A DNA stretch of 17,944 bases from DAIOSQ01 sp036752465 (lineage in GTDB: Bacteria > Pseudomonadota > Gammaproteobacteria > Legionellales > Legionellaceae), in NCBI GenBank assembly GCA_036752465.1, contig DAIOSQ010000034.1, forward strand, positions 1 to 17,944, given 5' to 3'. The position numbers were made by a program, and so were the translations under genes. Positions 8,640-16,832 of the stretch are shown piece after piece (positions within the stretch are counted from its first letter, which is position 1; the number at the start of each line of letters is the position of its first letter). The notes beneath the pieces are model-generated. The model was not told the DNA's origin. It worked only from the letters and a program-made list of their open reading frames with translations, and made no database searches.

Positions 8640-9410
8640 ATGAGAATATTAGTCGCAGTTAAGCGTGTGGTTGATCCGTATGTGAAAATTCGTGTCAAAG
8701 GCGATCACAGTGCCGTGGATATTGCAGGATGCAAAATGGTGTTAAATCCATTTGATGAAATTGCTCTAGAAGAAGCGATACGGCTTAAAGAACAAAATAT
8801 AGCCAGTGAAGTTGTGGTCGTCAGCATTGGCCCCGCAATTTGTCAAGAAACCTTGCGACAGGCGCTGGCCTTAGGTGCGTGTCGAGCTATTTTAGTGCAA
8901 ACGGAACACTTCACCACACTTACCAGTCTCGATATTGCCAAAATTCTCAAAGCCATAGTGTTGGCAGAAACACCGCAACTGGTGCTGCTGGGCAAGCAAA
9001 GCATAGATGGTGACAATAATCAAACCCCGCAAATGCTGGCAGGTTTATTGGCTTGGCCACAAGCAACCTATGCCTCTTGCATTAAGTACGCGGCGCCAAC
9101 GATCGAGGTGACGCGTGAAATAGATGGTGGCCTGGAAACGTTGCAATTATCCTTGCCGGCGGTAATTAGTGCCGATTTGCGTTTGAATACGCCTCGCTAT
9201 GTGACGTTACCGAATATCATGAAAGCTAAACAAAAGCCATTGCAAATCATGGCATTGGATAGCCTGGGTTTGAACTTGACCCCACATCAAGAACTGCTGA
9301 GTGTGCGGGCACCGGCGCCAAGGGGGGGGGGTGAAATGCTAGATTCGGTGACCAGTTTGCTAGAAAAACTCAAACATGAGGTACAACTGCCGTGTCTGAC
9401 AGGGGGATGA
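8640..9410 (+). CDS. etfB: Electron transfer flavoprotein beta subunit
   Basis: EtfB pairs with EtfA to form the soluble FAD/AMP-containing ETF, which takes electrons from acyl-CoA and other dehydrogenases and passes them to ETF-ubiquinone oxidoreductase. At 256 residues it has the usual length. The N-terminal VAVKRVVDPYVKIRV, the nucleotide-site motif SIDGDNNQT (residues 121-129) and the dehydrogenase recognition loop LPNIMKAK (190-197) are all present. GGAGG at 8626-8630 precedes ATG 8640 by nine bases. A ten-G run at 9322-9331 encodes Arg-Gly-Gly-Gly in the loop before the C-terminal helix, where relatives have a short Arg/Gly turn. The stop is one base before the etfA start, so the two are translationally coupled. 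No dehydrogenase or ETF-QO gene is in the window. Confidence 0.97.
   Translation: MRILVAVKRVVDPYVKIRVKGDHSAVDIAGCKMVLNPFDEIALEEAIRLKEQNIASEVVVVSIGPAICQETLRQALALGACRAILVQTEHFTTLTSLDIAKILKAIVLAETPQLVLLGKQSIDGDNNQTPQMLAGLLAWPQATYASCIKYAAPTIEVTREIDGGLETLQLSLPAVISADLRLNTPRYVTLPNIMKAKQKPLQIMALDSLGLNLTPHQELLSVRAPAPRGGGEMLDSVTSLLEKLKHEVQLPCLTGG
9322..9331 (+). repeat. G10 homopolymer near the 3' end of etfB
   Basis: Ten consecutive G sit at codons 228-231. With nine G the frame reaches TAG three codons past the tract; with eleven G it reads TGA immediately after it. Either change removes about the last 25 residues of EtfB. Confidence 0.92.
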
Positions 9411-9411
9411 G

Positions 9412-10353
9412 ATGCAAACGTTAATTTTGGTTGAGCATGATGGCCTAGCCATTAAAGCAAATATTCGGCAATTGATTACTTGCGCCTCTTTGCTGCAATT
9501 ACCGATAACATTATTAGTGGTTGGTTTTCAGTGTGCCGCAGTTGCGGCGCAGGCAGCTAAATTGCCAAACGTGCAAACCGTATTGTGGGTAGATGATGAG
9601 GCCTATGCCCATTCTTTAGCCGAAAATATCAGCGCGCTGATTGTTGAACTAGCGACAGGATATAGTTATGTCTTGGCTGCGGCCAGTACGTTTGGTAAAA
9701 ATATATTGCCAAGAGTGGCAGCACTGTTAGATGTGGTCCAGATCTCTGACGTGACCCAAGTGATTGATCACGAAACTTTTGAGCATCCCATTTACGCCGG
9801 CAATGCTATTGCAACCGTGCGAGTATTGGATGCCATCAAAGTGCTAACTGTTCGTAGCAGTGCGTTTGCTGCCTGTCTAGGTGAACAAGTACCCTGTGCG
9901 ATTGACCCGCTGGTGAAAGTCTATCCGGCGCAAAGCCGCTTGCTTTCGCATCAATTGTCGCAGTCCTTAAGACCTGATTTAAGTACCGCGAAAGCAGTGG
10001 TCGCTGGCGGGCGAGGGTTACAAAATGCCGAAAATTTTCAATTAATTTATCAATTGGCTGACCGATTAGGTGCCGCGGTCGGTGCGTCGCGTGCTGCTGT
10101 AGATGCTGGTTTTGTTTCCAACGATTATCAGGTGGGACAAACAGGTAAAGTCGTGGCACCAGAGCTCTACATTGCGGTGGGTATTTCGGGTGCGGTGCAA
10201 CATCTTGCGGGGATGAAAGATTCTAAAGTGATTGTCGCGATCAATAAAGATCCTGACGCGCCTATTTTCCAAATTGCAACATATGGTCTGGTAGGTGATT
10301 TATTTGTCATATTGCCAGAGATCATGGCTAAAATAACACCATCTGATGGTTGA
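9412..10353 (+). CDS. etfA: Electron transfer flavoprotein alpha subunit
   Basis: EtfA carries the FAD of the ETF heterodimer. The N-terminal half (about residues 1-180) is the EtfA/B-type nucleotide-binding-like domain. The C-terminal half is the FAD domain: GGRG at 199-202, then AAVDAGF, QVGQTGKVVAPELYIAVGIS (from residue 240), GAVQHLAGM and NKDPDAPIF, all diagnostic. The length of 313 is normal. ATG 9412 lies one base past the etfB stop, and AGGGGG at 9401-9406, inside the end of etfB, serves as its ribosome-binding site. EtfA production therefore probably depends on ribosomes reaching the end of etfB, which matters given the G10 tract about 80 bp upstream. Confidence 0.97.
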   Translation: MQTLILVEHDGLAIKANIRQLITCASLLQLPITLLVVGFQCAAVAAQAAKLPNVQTVLWVDDEAYAHSLAENISALIVELATGYSYVLAAASTFGKNILPRVAALLDVVQISDVTQVIDHETFEHPIYAGNAIATVRVLDAIKVLTVRSSAFAACLGEQVPCAIDPLVKVYPAQSRLLSHQLSQSLRPDLSTAKAVVAGGRGLQNAENFQLIYQLADRLGAAVGASRAAVDAGFVSNDYQVGQTGKVVAPELYIAVGISGAVQHLAGMKDSKVIVAINKDPDAPIFQIATYGLVGDLFVILPEIMAKITPSDG

Positions 10354-10395
10354 GTGCATAGCCAGCAACGCCCATAGTTGGTGTATCTGTAGGAG

Positions 10396-10486
10396 AAGCG
10401 CACCTCGCAAAAAAATGTCCCTAGGGCAGGGCAAGTATGCTGTTTCATCTAGGTATGGTGCGCTTTTGCAGCGCTTATGCGCATAA
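10396..10486. other. Inverted repeats in the etfA-ald gap
   Basis: In the 210-bp gap, AAGCGCACC (10396-10404) is the exact inverse of GGTGCGCTT (10457-10465), and the second arm ends in four T. Between them lies the palindrome CCCTAGGG (10419-10426). Just after comes the perfect 12-bp palindrome TTATGCGCATAA (10475-10486). This may be a long-loop terminator of etfBA, an operator for ald, or both. No gene is visible here. Confidence 0.35.
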
Positions 10487-10563
10487 AATGCACTCAAATG
10501 TGGCTGTGCAGCAAGATTCTGGCATAAAACGAGAGCCGTTATAACCAATAGGAGAGTCATATC

Positions 10564-11676
10564 GTGTTAATTGGTGTACCTAAAGAAATAAAGTCGCAAG
10601 AAAGCCGAGTTGGGCTGGTGCCATACAGTGTGCGTGAGCTGATTCGTGCAGGTGCGCAGGTTATTGTTGAGAACAATGCCGGTTTGGGCATTGGCATGGA
10701 AAATACACATTATCAGCAAGCGGGTGCAGAGATCGTTGACACAGCCGAGGAGCTCTTTAGCAGAGCTGAATTGATCATCAAAGTGAAAGAGCCTCAACCC
10801 GAAGAATGTCGTCGCTTAAAAGCCGGACAAACTATTTTTACCTATTTGCATCTAGCGCCGGACCCGCTCCAAACACGCTTGCTGGTTGAATCAGGCGTCA
10901 CAGCAATCGCTTATGAAACGGTGACGCAAGCGGGAGGGGGGTTGCCGTTGTTGGCACCTATGTCACAAGTGGCGGGTTGTATGTCAATCCAGGCGGGCGC
11001 CCATTGTCTTGAAACCGCGCAAGGTGGTTCGGGGATATTATTAGGGGGTGTGCCTGGTGTGTCCTCAGCGCATGTGCTGGTTATCGGGGGTGGTGCTGGT
11101 GGCACCCAAGCCATCCGTAAGGCGATTGGTTTAGAAGCGCGAGTGACTGTGCTAGAAAAATCGCTGCTACGCCTTAATGAATTAGATATGCTGTTTGGCT
11201 CAAAACTCAACACAGTGTATTCTACTGGAGAAGCACTGGAACAGTATGTGCAGGATGCTGACTTGGTAGTCGGTGCAATTTTGGTTCCTGGAGCTGCGAC
11301 ACCGAAATTAATTTCCCGCCATATGCTGCAAACGATGCGATCCGGTTCTGTGGTGGTTGATATGGCGATTGATCAGGGTGGTTGTTTAGATACCAGCAAA
11401 GCGACCACACATCAGGCGCCAACCTATGTAGAGGAAGGTATCGTGCACTATTGTGTGGCTAATATGCCTGGGGCCGTGCCAAGAACTTCGACCTTTGCCT
11501 TGAATAATGCAACGCTGCCTTTTATTGTTAGCCTGGTTAGCAAAGGTGTGAAGCAAGCATTGTTAAGCGACCCACATCTGTTAGAAGGCTTAAATATTCA
11601 TCAAGGAAAAGTAACGTATCAAGCAGTAGCCAGTGCATTGAATTATCCTTATACCCCGGCTAAGCAAGCCCTATAA
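10564..11676 (+). CDS. ald: Alanine dehydrogenase
   Basis: Ald reversibly converts L-alanine, NAD+ and water to pyruvate, ammonium and NADH in the cytosol. The 370-residue length is standard. Residues known to be critical in the family are in place: Arg15 in ESRVGLVP, Lys75 in KVKEP, His96 in YLHLAPD, and Asp in AIDQGG near residue 270. The Rossmann segment VLVIGGGAGG lies near residue 170, and the signatures LVVGAILVPGAATPKLI and HYCVANMPGAVPRTST follow. The start is GTG 10564, seven bases after GGAGAG (10551-10556), and it gives the expected MLIGVPKEIK N-terminus. The 210-bp upstream gap with inverted repeats suggests its own control rather than simple co-transcription with etfBA. Alanine use fits an amino-acid-consuming lifestyle. 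Confidence 0.96.
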   Translation: MLIGVPKEIKSQESRVGLVPYSVRELIRAGAQVIVENNAGLGIGMENTHYQQAGAEIVDTAEELFSRAELIIKVKEPQPEECRRLKAGQTIFTYLHLAPDPLQTRLLVESGVTAIAYETVTQAGGGLPLLAPMSQVAGCMSIQAGAHCLETAQGGSGILLGGVPGVSSAHVLVIGGGAGGTQAIRKAIGLEARVTVLEKSLLRLNELDMLFGSKLNTVYSTGEALEQYVQDADLVVGAILVPGAATPKLISRHMLQTMRSGSVVVDMAIDQGGCLDTSKATTHQAPTYVEEGIVHYCVANMPGAVPRTSTFALNNATLPFIVSLVSKGVKQALLSDPHLLEGLNIHQGKVTYQAVASALNYPYTPAKQAL

Positions 11677-11702
11677 CGGATTTCGCTCCCCCATTCATCT
11701 GC

Positions 11703-11724
11703 TACCGCGCCAACAAGCGTGGTA
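11703..11724 (+). terminator. Hairpin downstream of ald, weak terminator candidate
   Basis: TACCGCGC and GCGTGGTA form an 8-bp stem with one G-U pair and a six-base loop. It starts 26 bp after the ald stop. No T-run follows, so if it acts, it is as a 3'-end-stabilising hairpin or Rho-assisted site. The rest of the 169-bp gap is AT-rich and probably holds the next gene's promoter, which I could not place. Confidence 0.3.
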
Positions 11725-11845
11725 CGCCCACCCATTTCGCGTGCTTAATCTGTTTAAATATGATAAAATGATCTAAATTTACACATTTACGCTTTATATA
11801 TTTCAAGCAAAAGCTGTATTTTGGCATGCTTTTTGAGGAGAACTT

Positions 11846-13696
11846 ATGCAAACCAAAGCGACTCCCTTTGCCAGCGCGGTAAGCCAGCCGGCTGTTGTTA
11901 TTCCGGAAGTAGCGACTACACAGCAAGCAGCTTTAGTCAACATCAAAACCATTGTTTTTGCTGGCGGTGGCGCCAAAGGGGTTGGTATGCCTGGTACTTA
12001 TTTGGCATTGCAAACCGCCGGCATTTGGCCGCAAATTGAAGTGATTGCAGGCAGTTCTGTTGGCTCAATTTCAGCGGCGATTTTCGCAGTTAGTCCCAGT
12101 TTAGCCCGCTTACAAAATTTGTTATTGGATCGCAACCTGTTGGAAGTCTTTGGGATGCGTCATCTGAAAATGCGTCTCAATATGAGCACTGAACCGATAG
12201 AGCGCTTTTTGAATGATCATTTTTTGTTTGCTATCAAAGACCACCTGGCACAACATCATGCTGATCTGCTGAGCGAGTCACAAGCACAGGATTTGACAGC
12301 AACAGATTGTCAGACACAGCAGTTAGCGAGTCAAAATCTTTGTGCAGCACTGTTAGCCTTGTACGATAACTGTGGAGAGGCTAATTATGCGGTCACTTTT
12401 AGGGATTTGGCTCAGTTGCATCAAAAATACCCAAGTACTTTCAAAAAACTTATCGTAACCTCGGTTTCTTTTGCCAATCAGCAAAATCAATTACACCTAT
12501 ACAATGAGCTAAAAACTCCAGATTATTCTGTTGCTAGAGCCTGCGCTGCTTCATCCGCTCTCCCGTTGGTGTTCGCGCCTGTTCTCATCAATGGGGTTGA
12601 GCATAAAGATGGGTGTTGTGAAGAACTTCTGCCTACCGAATATTTTGAGGATGATTCAGAGCAGCAGCGAGCGAGTCGCTTATTATTTGTATTTGGAGAT
12701 GGCCCATCCAACGTAGGTCCGATATGGAAAAATGCGATGCATGGACTGCCAAATGCGTCCATTACATGGCTAGCTAGCCAAACAGAGATACAGCATCACC
12801 CGCGAGCGAGCAGAGAAAATGATTTACAAATTTATGTTTGGATAGACTCTACGGAAGCTAACGTACATTATTTAATACGCGCAACCGCTATCAGTGATAT
12901 AGAAAATCAGCTGACGTTTGCCGAATTGGGCATAAGCGAAACACCTGATGCGCTTACTGCCGCCCGTTTTAAAGCTTACCACAATGCATTCTATACAAAA
13001 CTGGCACTCAATGATCACATACCTAGTGTATTAAGTGAGTTCTCCATGACTCGACTCCTACCTTTGGTTGGGGGACTGGTACGAAAATTGCTTGGGGTTA
13101 ACCTGGATGCGCATGGCATATTTGAGACCACCAGTCAGCGCATAAAAAATTTATACCCCTTCAACACCATTAGGTTGCACAATACGATATCAGTGAATGG
13201 ATTTGAACAAGCAGAGCAATTAAAGCACATTGTGACAGCGCTTTATTATTTGGATACCATGAACCACCTGGCGCTTTATAACATGTCCGAACAGGTAGAT
13301 GAGAGTTTCTATGTAGCTATTTTGCAAAACTATTTATCGTATTATCAGACCTATCTGTGCGCAACAGGCGTGGCTGAGGACGCTTATTTGGTTAGATATA
13401 GCTCTGAGAAAGAACATCCGAGATTTTTGTATGAGGCGATTAAAGACGATGCCAGTATGGATCATAGCTCACCCAGAGCCTTTTGCCTTGCCTTGGCAGT
13501 TGAGCAACAGCTTGGGATGAAGGATGATGCAGCGGTTCTTAACGCCATCAATACCAGGGTAAGTGCGGGTAAAGTGTCCCGAAAATGGTTCGGCAGAACA
13601 CAAGGTCATGTTTTTATTATGCAGAACCAACTGGCAACTACGTCCATTAACATCCTCCCAGCCAGCGAGAATGATCAATTAATTTGTAAAATGTAG
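11846..13696 (+). CDS. Patatin-like phospholipase, effector-like
   Basis: The patatin domain (about residues 33-300) shows the oxyanion motif GGGAKG (40-45), the serine motif GSSVG (69-73, nucleophile Ser71) and the dyad aspartate in KDGCC (Asp255), where the usual Asp-Gly-Gly/Ala reads Asp-Gly-Cys. All parts for lipid acyl hydrolysis are therefore present. About 310 C-terminal residues match no domain I know. The 616-residue length and arrangement (short unstructured N-terminus, patatin core, large novel C-terminal part) resemble Legionella VipD-type effectors, phospholipases A delivered to host endosomes, although direct homology of the C-terminal half is not shown. There is no signal peptide. 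GAGGAG at 11835-11840 sets the ATG at 11846. The gene stands alone between ald and a strong terminator. Confidence 0.9.
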   Translation: MQTKATPFASAVSQPAVVIPEVATTQQAALVNIKTIVFAGGGAKGVGMPGTYLALQTAGIWPQIEVIAGSSVGSISAAIFAVSPSLARLQNLLLDRNLLEVFGMRHLKMRLNMSTEPIERFLNDHFLFAIKDHLAQHHADLLSESQAQDLTATDCQTQQLASQNLCAALLALYDNCGEANYAVTFRDLAQLHQKYPSTFKKLIVTSVSFANQQNQLHLYNELKTPDYSVARACAASSALPLVFAPVLINGVEHKDGCCEELLPTEYFEDDSEQQRASRLLFVFGDGPSNVGPIWKNAMHGLPNASITWLASQTEIQHHPRASRENDLQIYVWIDSTEANVHYLIRATAISDIENQLTFAELGISETPDALTAARFKAYHNAFYTKLALNDHIPSVLSEFSMTRLLPLVGGLVRKLLGVNLDAHGIFETTSQRIKNLYPFNTIRLHNTISVNGFEQAEQLKHIVTALYYLDTMNHLALYNMSEQVDESFYVAILQNYLSYYQTYLCATGVAEDAYLVRYSSEKEHPRFLYEAIKDDASMDHSSPRAFCLALAVEQQLGMKDDAAVLNAINTRVSAGKVSRKWFGRTQGHVFIMQNQLATTSINILPASENDQLICKM

Positions 13697-13769
13697 TCTT
13701 TATGGTACATAGCATGCCCGTTGGGATTAAGGATCTCTTAAGTTTGTTGGTGTACAGTATGTCTAAAAT

Positions 13770-13816
13770 ACGCAGTTGCCATCTACTGCGCTTGCGACGA
13801 TGGCAACTGCGTTTTT
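13770..13816 (+). terminator. Strong intrinsic terminator, possibly bidirectional
   Basis: A perfect 14-bp inverted repeat, ACGCAGTTGCCATC (13770-13783) and GATGGCAACTGCGT (13799-13812), flanks a 15-base loop and ends in five T (13812-13816). It lies about 73 bp past the phospholipase stop. The AAAAT preceding the left arm gives a T-rich end on the other strand too. It insulates the small membrane protein gene that starts 35 bp later. Confidence 0.85.
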
Positions 13817-13850
13817 CAGGATTATCAGCACGGTATAAGGGTTATTTTTT

Positions 13851-14192
13851 ATGACAATATCATATGCGGCAAAAGTTAATCAATCTTATGGAAAATTTTT
13901 CCAGGGTTGTCAAAAGTTCGCGGTCTTGCCATATGTGCTTACGTTTAATTGCGTATATGATATGTTTAAATCAGACAATGAAACTGAATATCTTTATGGC
14001 CCACTTTGCGCTGTGTTTGCCTGCATGGCGTTAACGCTTTGTCCCGTATTGCCATCTTTAACAACCATTACTTTGCAGTTATCTTTGGCAGCATTTTTAA
14101 CCGGCATTATGTTATACCCGTTTATATATGTGTTTGCTGCCGCTATCGATGTTATATCGGATACGTTTTATTCTACGTGTGGTGGTTTTTAA
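13851..14192 (+). CDS. Small hypothetical membrane protein
   Basis: The product is 113 residues, with hydrophobic segments at about 48-69 and 72-104 and a weaker one at 22-36, so probably two or three membrane helices. It has six cysteines (20, 34, 53, 58, 64, 110). No signal peptide cleavage site and no family are recognised. AAGGG at 13837-13841, nine bases before ATG 13851, is a usable ribosome-binding site. It begins right after the phospholipase terminator, so it needs its own promoter, which I could not identify. Its TAA at 14190-14192 overlaps the stop of convergent mrcA. Composition matches the neighbouring genes. It is probably real; function unknown. Confidence 0.6.
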   Translation: MTISYAAKVNQSYGKFFQGCQKFAVLPYVLTFNCVYDMFKSDNETEYLYGPLCAVFACMALTLCPVLPSLTTITLQLSLAAFLTGIMLYPFIYVFAAAIDVISDTFYSTCGGF

Positions 14193-16561
14193 AATAAACT
14201 CTCCTGATCTGCCGCCTGCAGGTTGTTAACTGCGGGGTTATTGCTAGCTGATTCGATCGCTATATCATCTGCGCTAGGTACATCTTGTTGTCTGAAAAAC
14301 TCCACCATGTTGTTGGCTTGATTTTCTTTGGCCAGTAGCCCTGTGGTGGGGTTTATTTGAACTGCTACAATATTTTTCGGTTGTGGCATGTCTTCCACCG
14401 GAATATCTTTGAGCGCGATTTTCATAAACTCAATCCAGGTTGGCAACGCCAAGGTCGCAGCATATTCGTGTAAGGGATGAGGCGTATCATAACCAATCCA
14501 GACGGTGGCTACCAAGTTGGGGGTATACCCAGCAAACCAGGCATCTACTTGCTCATTGGTGGTGCCGGTTTTGCCTGCCAGGTCAGGGCGTTGCAAGCTT
14601 TTGGCTGCTTGAGCTGTGCCGTTTTGGATGACCCCAAGCAAGGCAGAATTAATTAAAAAAGCTGTTTCACTGTCCACGACTCTAGGCGCCAGAAGATTGG
14701 GTTTTTGTGCACCATCCTGTTTATCAGCGGCGATTGCTGGATTTGCCTGCAATAGGGTATGGCCGTCACTATCGGTGATATGGTGAATGAGGTAAGGCTC
14801 TATTTTAAAACCGCCATTCGCCAACACCGCATAAGCACGCGTTAACTCCATAGGGCTGGCCGACAGGCTGCCTAGGGCTAAGGAAAGTGTACGTGGTAAG
14901 CTGGATTTTTTGAAGCCAAATCGGCTGGCATAGTCAATGGCATAATCAATGCCAATGTCATCCAGGATACGAATAGACACAAGATTTCTGGAACGAACCA
15001 ACGCATCTTTCAAACGGGTTGGACCATTGAATTTTAGATTGTCGTTGCGTGGCCTCCAGCCGTTTTCTTGGGTAGGATCATCAACGACAATGGGTGCATC
15101 ATTGATTAACGTTGCCAGGGTATAACCTTTATTTAAAGCGGCCGCATAGATGAATGGTTTGAAACTTGAACCAGGTTGCCTAGCAGATTGTGTCACGCGG
15201 TTAAATTTGCTTTTTTCAAAATTGAAGCCGCCTACTAATGCTTCAACTGCACCATTTTTCGGATTTAAGGCCAGCAGTGCGCCCTCAGCAAGCGGCAGTT
15301 GGGTTAGCTGCCATTGATGTTGTTGGTACCGTAGATATATGACATCCCCCACGCTAAGAATCTGCGTCGCGTGTTGTGGTGCACGTCCCACCCAACCGTT
15401 TTTGAGCGCCGGGCGTGCCCAAGCTAACCCTTCCCACGGTATCGTGATTTTTTGCTGTTTCATGGCAACCTGCGCGGTTTTATCGGTGACCGCTAACACG
15501 ACGCCAGGCTGGAGATCACTCACCGTAGGATAATGCGCAAACACTTTGGCTAATTGGTTCTGCATGGATGGATTGCGCAGATCTATAGCGGTATGCGCCA
15601 CAGGTCCTCTATAACCATGCCGTTGCTCATAAGAGAGCAAGTGATTTTCAATGATGCGATTCGCATGTATTTGTAAATTGCTTTGTATGGTGGTGTATAC
15701 ATTAAAGCCCCTGGTGTACGCACTCGGACCAAAGTGCTCAACCATGGACTGACGGATCATTTCAGCAAGATAAGGCGCGCTAACCTTGATTTCGGTGCCA
15801 TGATAATAAGCCGTGTTAGGCTCATGAATGGCCGCTGTATATTGCGCTCTGGTGATGTAACTTTCTTCAAAAAGTCGCTCCAATACATGGTCGCGACGCT
15901 TGATGGCGGCATGTGGATTGACAATAGGGTTTTGGGTTGACGGAGCTTGTGGCAATCCGGCAATCATTGCCAGCTGCGCCAAACTCAATTCTTTGAGTGT
16001 TTTGCCGTAGTAGATTTGTGCAGCTGCGCCGACGCCATAAGCGCGGTTGCCAAGATAAATTTTGTTGAGATAAAGTTCGAGTATTTTTTCCTTACTTAAT
16101 TGACGATCAATCTTAATGGCCAACATGATCTCATTGAACTTACGTAAGAAAGTCTTTTTTCTATTTAAGAAGAAATTACGGGCAACCTGCATGGTGATGG
16201 TACTACCGCCTTGCGACTTAGTACCTGTTTTTATCATGCGCATTGTGGCACGTGCCAAGCCAAAAACATCGACCCCAGGGTGATCAAAAAAACGTTGATC
16301 TTCGGTCGCCAATACCGCATGTACCAGCGTTTGCGGAATTTCTTCATACGTCAGAGGAATCCGCCTTTTTTCGCCATATTCTTGGATTAGTAGGCCATCT
16401 TGACTATAAATTCGCAAGGGCACTTGTAATTTGACAGTATTCAGCGAGTCGATATTGGGTAATTCACTCTCTAAATAAATATAAAAAAATGCGCAGATAA
16501 CCAACAGCAAAAAAACAAAACTTAGTATGGCCCATAAGCATTTGCGCAACATCAGTGACAT
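14189..16561 (-). CDS. mrcA: Penicillin-binding protein 1A (bifunctional)
   Basis: PBP1A polymerises lipid II into glycan strands and cross-links them in the periplasm. The N-terminal helix (about 8-29) is a membrane anchor. The glycosyltransferase domain shows ATEDQRFFDHPGVD with catalytic Glu near 87, then QGGSTITMQVARN and KILELYLNKIYLG. The transpeptidase domain shows SSFK (Ser near 465), SRN and KTGT (Lys near 664). A spacer region lies between the two, as in Gram-negative PBP1A. The start at 16561 gives 790 residues and an N-terminus in register with E. coli PBP1A (850). In-frame GTG/ATG at 16634-16636 would add 25 polar residues; neither start has a strong Shine-Dalgarno sequence. TACAAT on the reverse strand (16654-16659) is a possible -10. 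The gene is divergent from pilM, a conserved gammaproteobacterial arrangement. Confidence 0.97.
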   Translation of the reverse strand: MSLMLRKCLWAILSFVFLLLVICAFFYIYLESELPNIDSLNTVKLQVPLRIYSQDGLLIQEYGEKRRIPLTYEEIPQTLVHAVLATEDQRFFDHPGVDVFGLARATMRMIKTGTKSQGGSTITMQVARNFFLNRKKTFLRKFNEIMLAIKIDRQLSKEKILELYLNKIYLGNRAYGVGAAAQIYYGKTLKELSLAQLAMIAGLPQAPSTQNPIVNPHAAIKRRDHVLERLFEESYITRAQYTAAIHEPNTAYYHGTEIKVSAPYLAEMIRQSMVEHFGPSAYTRGFNVYTTIQSNLQIHANRIIENHLLSYEQRHGYRGPVAHTAIDLRNPSMQNQLAKVFAHYPTVSDLQPGVVLAVTDKTAQVAMKQQKITIPWEGLAWARPALKNGWVGRAPQHATQILSVGDVIYLRYQQHQWQLTQLPLAEGALLALNPKNGAVEALVGGFNFEKSKFNRVTQSARQPGSSFKPFIYAAALNKGYTLATLINDAPIVVDDPTQENGWRPRNDNLKFNGPTRLKDALVRSRNLVSIRILDDIGIDYAIDYASRFGFKKSSLPRTLSLALGSLSASPMELTRAYAVLANGGFKIEPYLIHHITDSDGHTLLQANPAIAADKQDGAQKPNLLAPRVVDSETAFLINSALLGVIQNGTAQAAKSLQRPDLAGKTGTTNEQVDAWFAGYTPNLVATVWIGYDTPHPLHEYAATLALPTWIEFMKIALKDIPVEDMPQPKNIVAVQINPTTGLLAKENQANNMVEFFRQQDVPSADDIAIESASNNPAVNNLQAADQESLF

Positions 16562-16744
16562 GGTAAATCTCAGCAGGAAGGGGGTAGAATATGTACCTAT
16601 TGTACCTGTAGATTGTAGTTTTTTACTATCCATCACAACAAGTAAAAACCATCATTGTACCCAAGATTGCCTAATAAAACCAGTCTAAGATCATTCTAGA
16701 TGACAAATACGCCAATCCCCATAAAAAATAACCTGAGAAATCCG

Positions 16745-16772
16745 TTTACTTTTACTGGCGTTCAGCTATTAT
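16745..16772 (+). promoter_or_regulatory. Promoter of pilMN operon
   Basis: TTTACT (16745-16750) and TATTAT (16767-16772) are 16 bp apart, with 4/6 and 5/6 consensus matches. Transcription would start near 16779, leaving a ~54-nt leader before GTG 16833. This argues against the in-frame GTG at 16779 as translation start. Confidence 0.45.
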
Positions 16773-16832
16773 CTCCGCGTGCTGAAATGGAATCAGCATC
16801 CAATCCAATCGACATCGCCTAAGGAGAGCCTC

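Noticed and set aside
10931..10941. G-rich stretch in ald as a third contingency tract
   Set aside because: The run is interrupted (three G, A, six G) and encodes the conserved Ala-Gly-Gly-Gly-Leu-Pro segment of the enzyme, so it is explained by protein constraint.
16779..16832. N-terminal extension of pilM from GTG 16779
   Set aside because: No ribosome-binding site, it coincides with the predicted transcription start, and the downstream GTG 16833 has an excellent AAGGAG at six bases.
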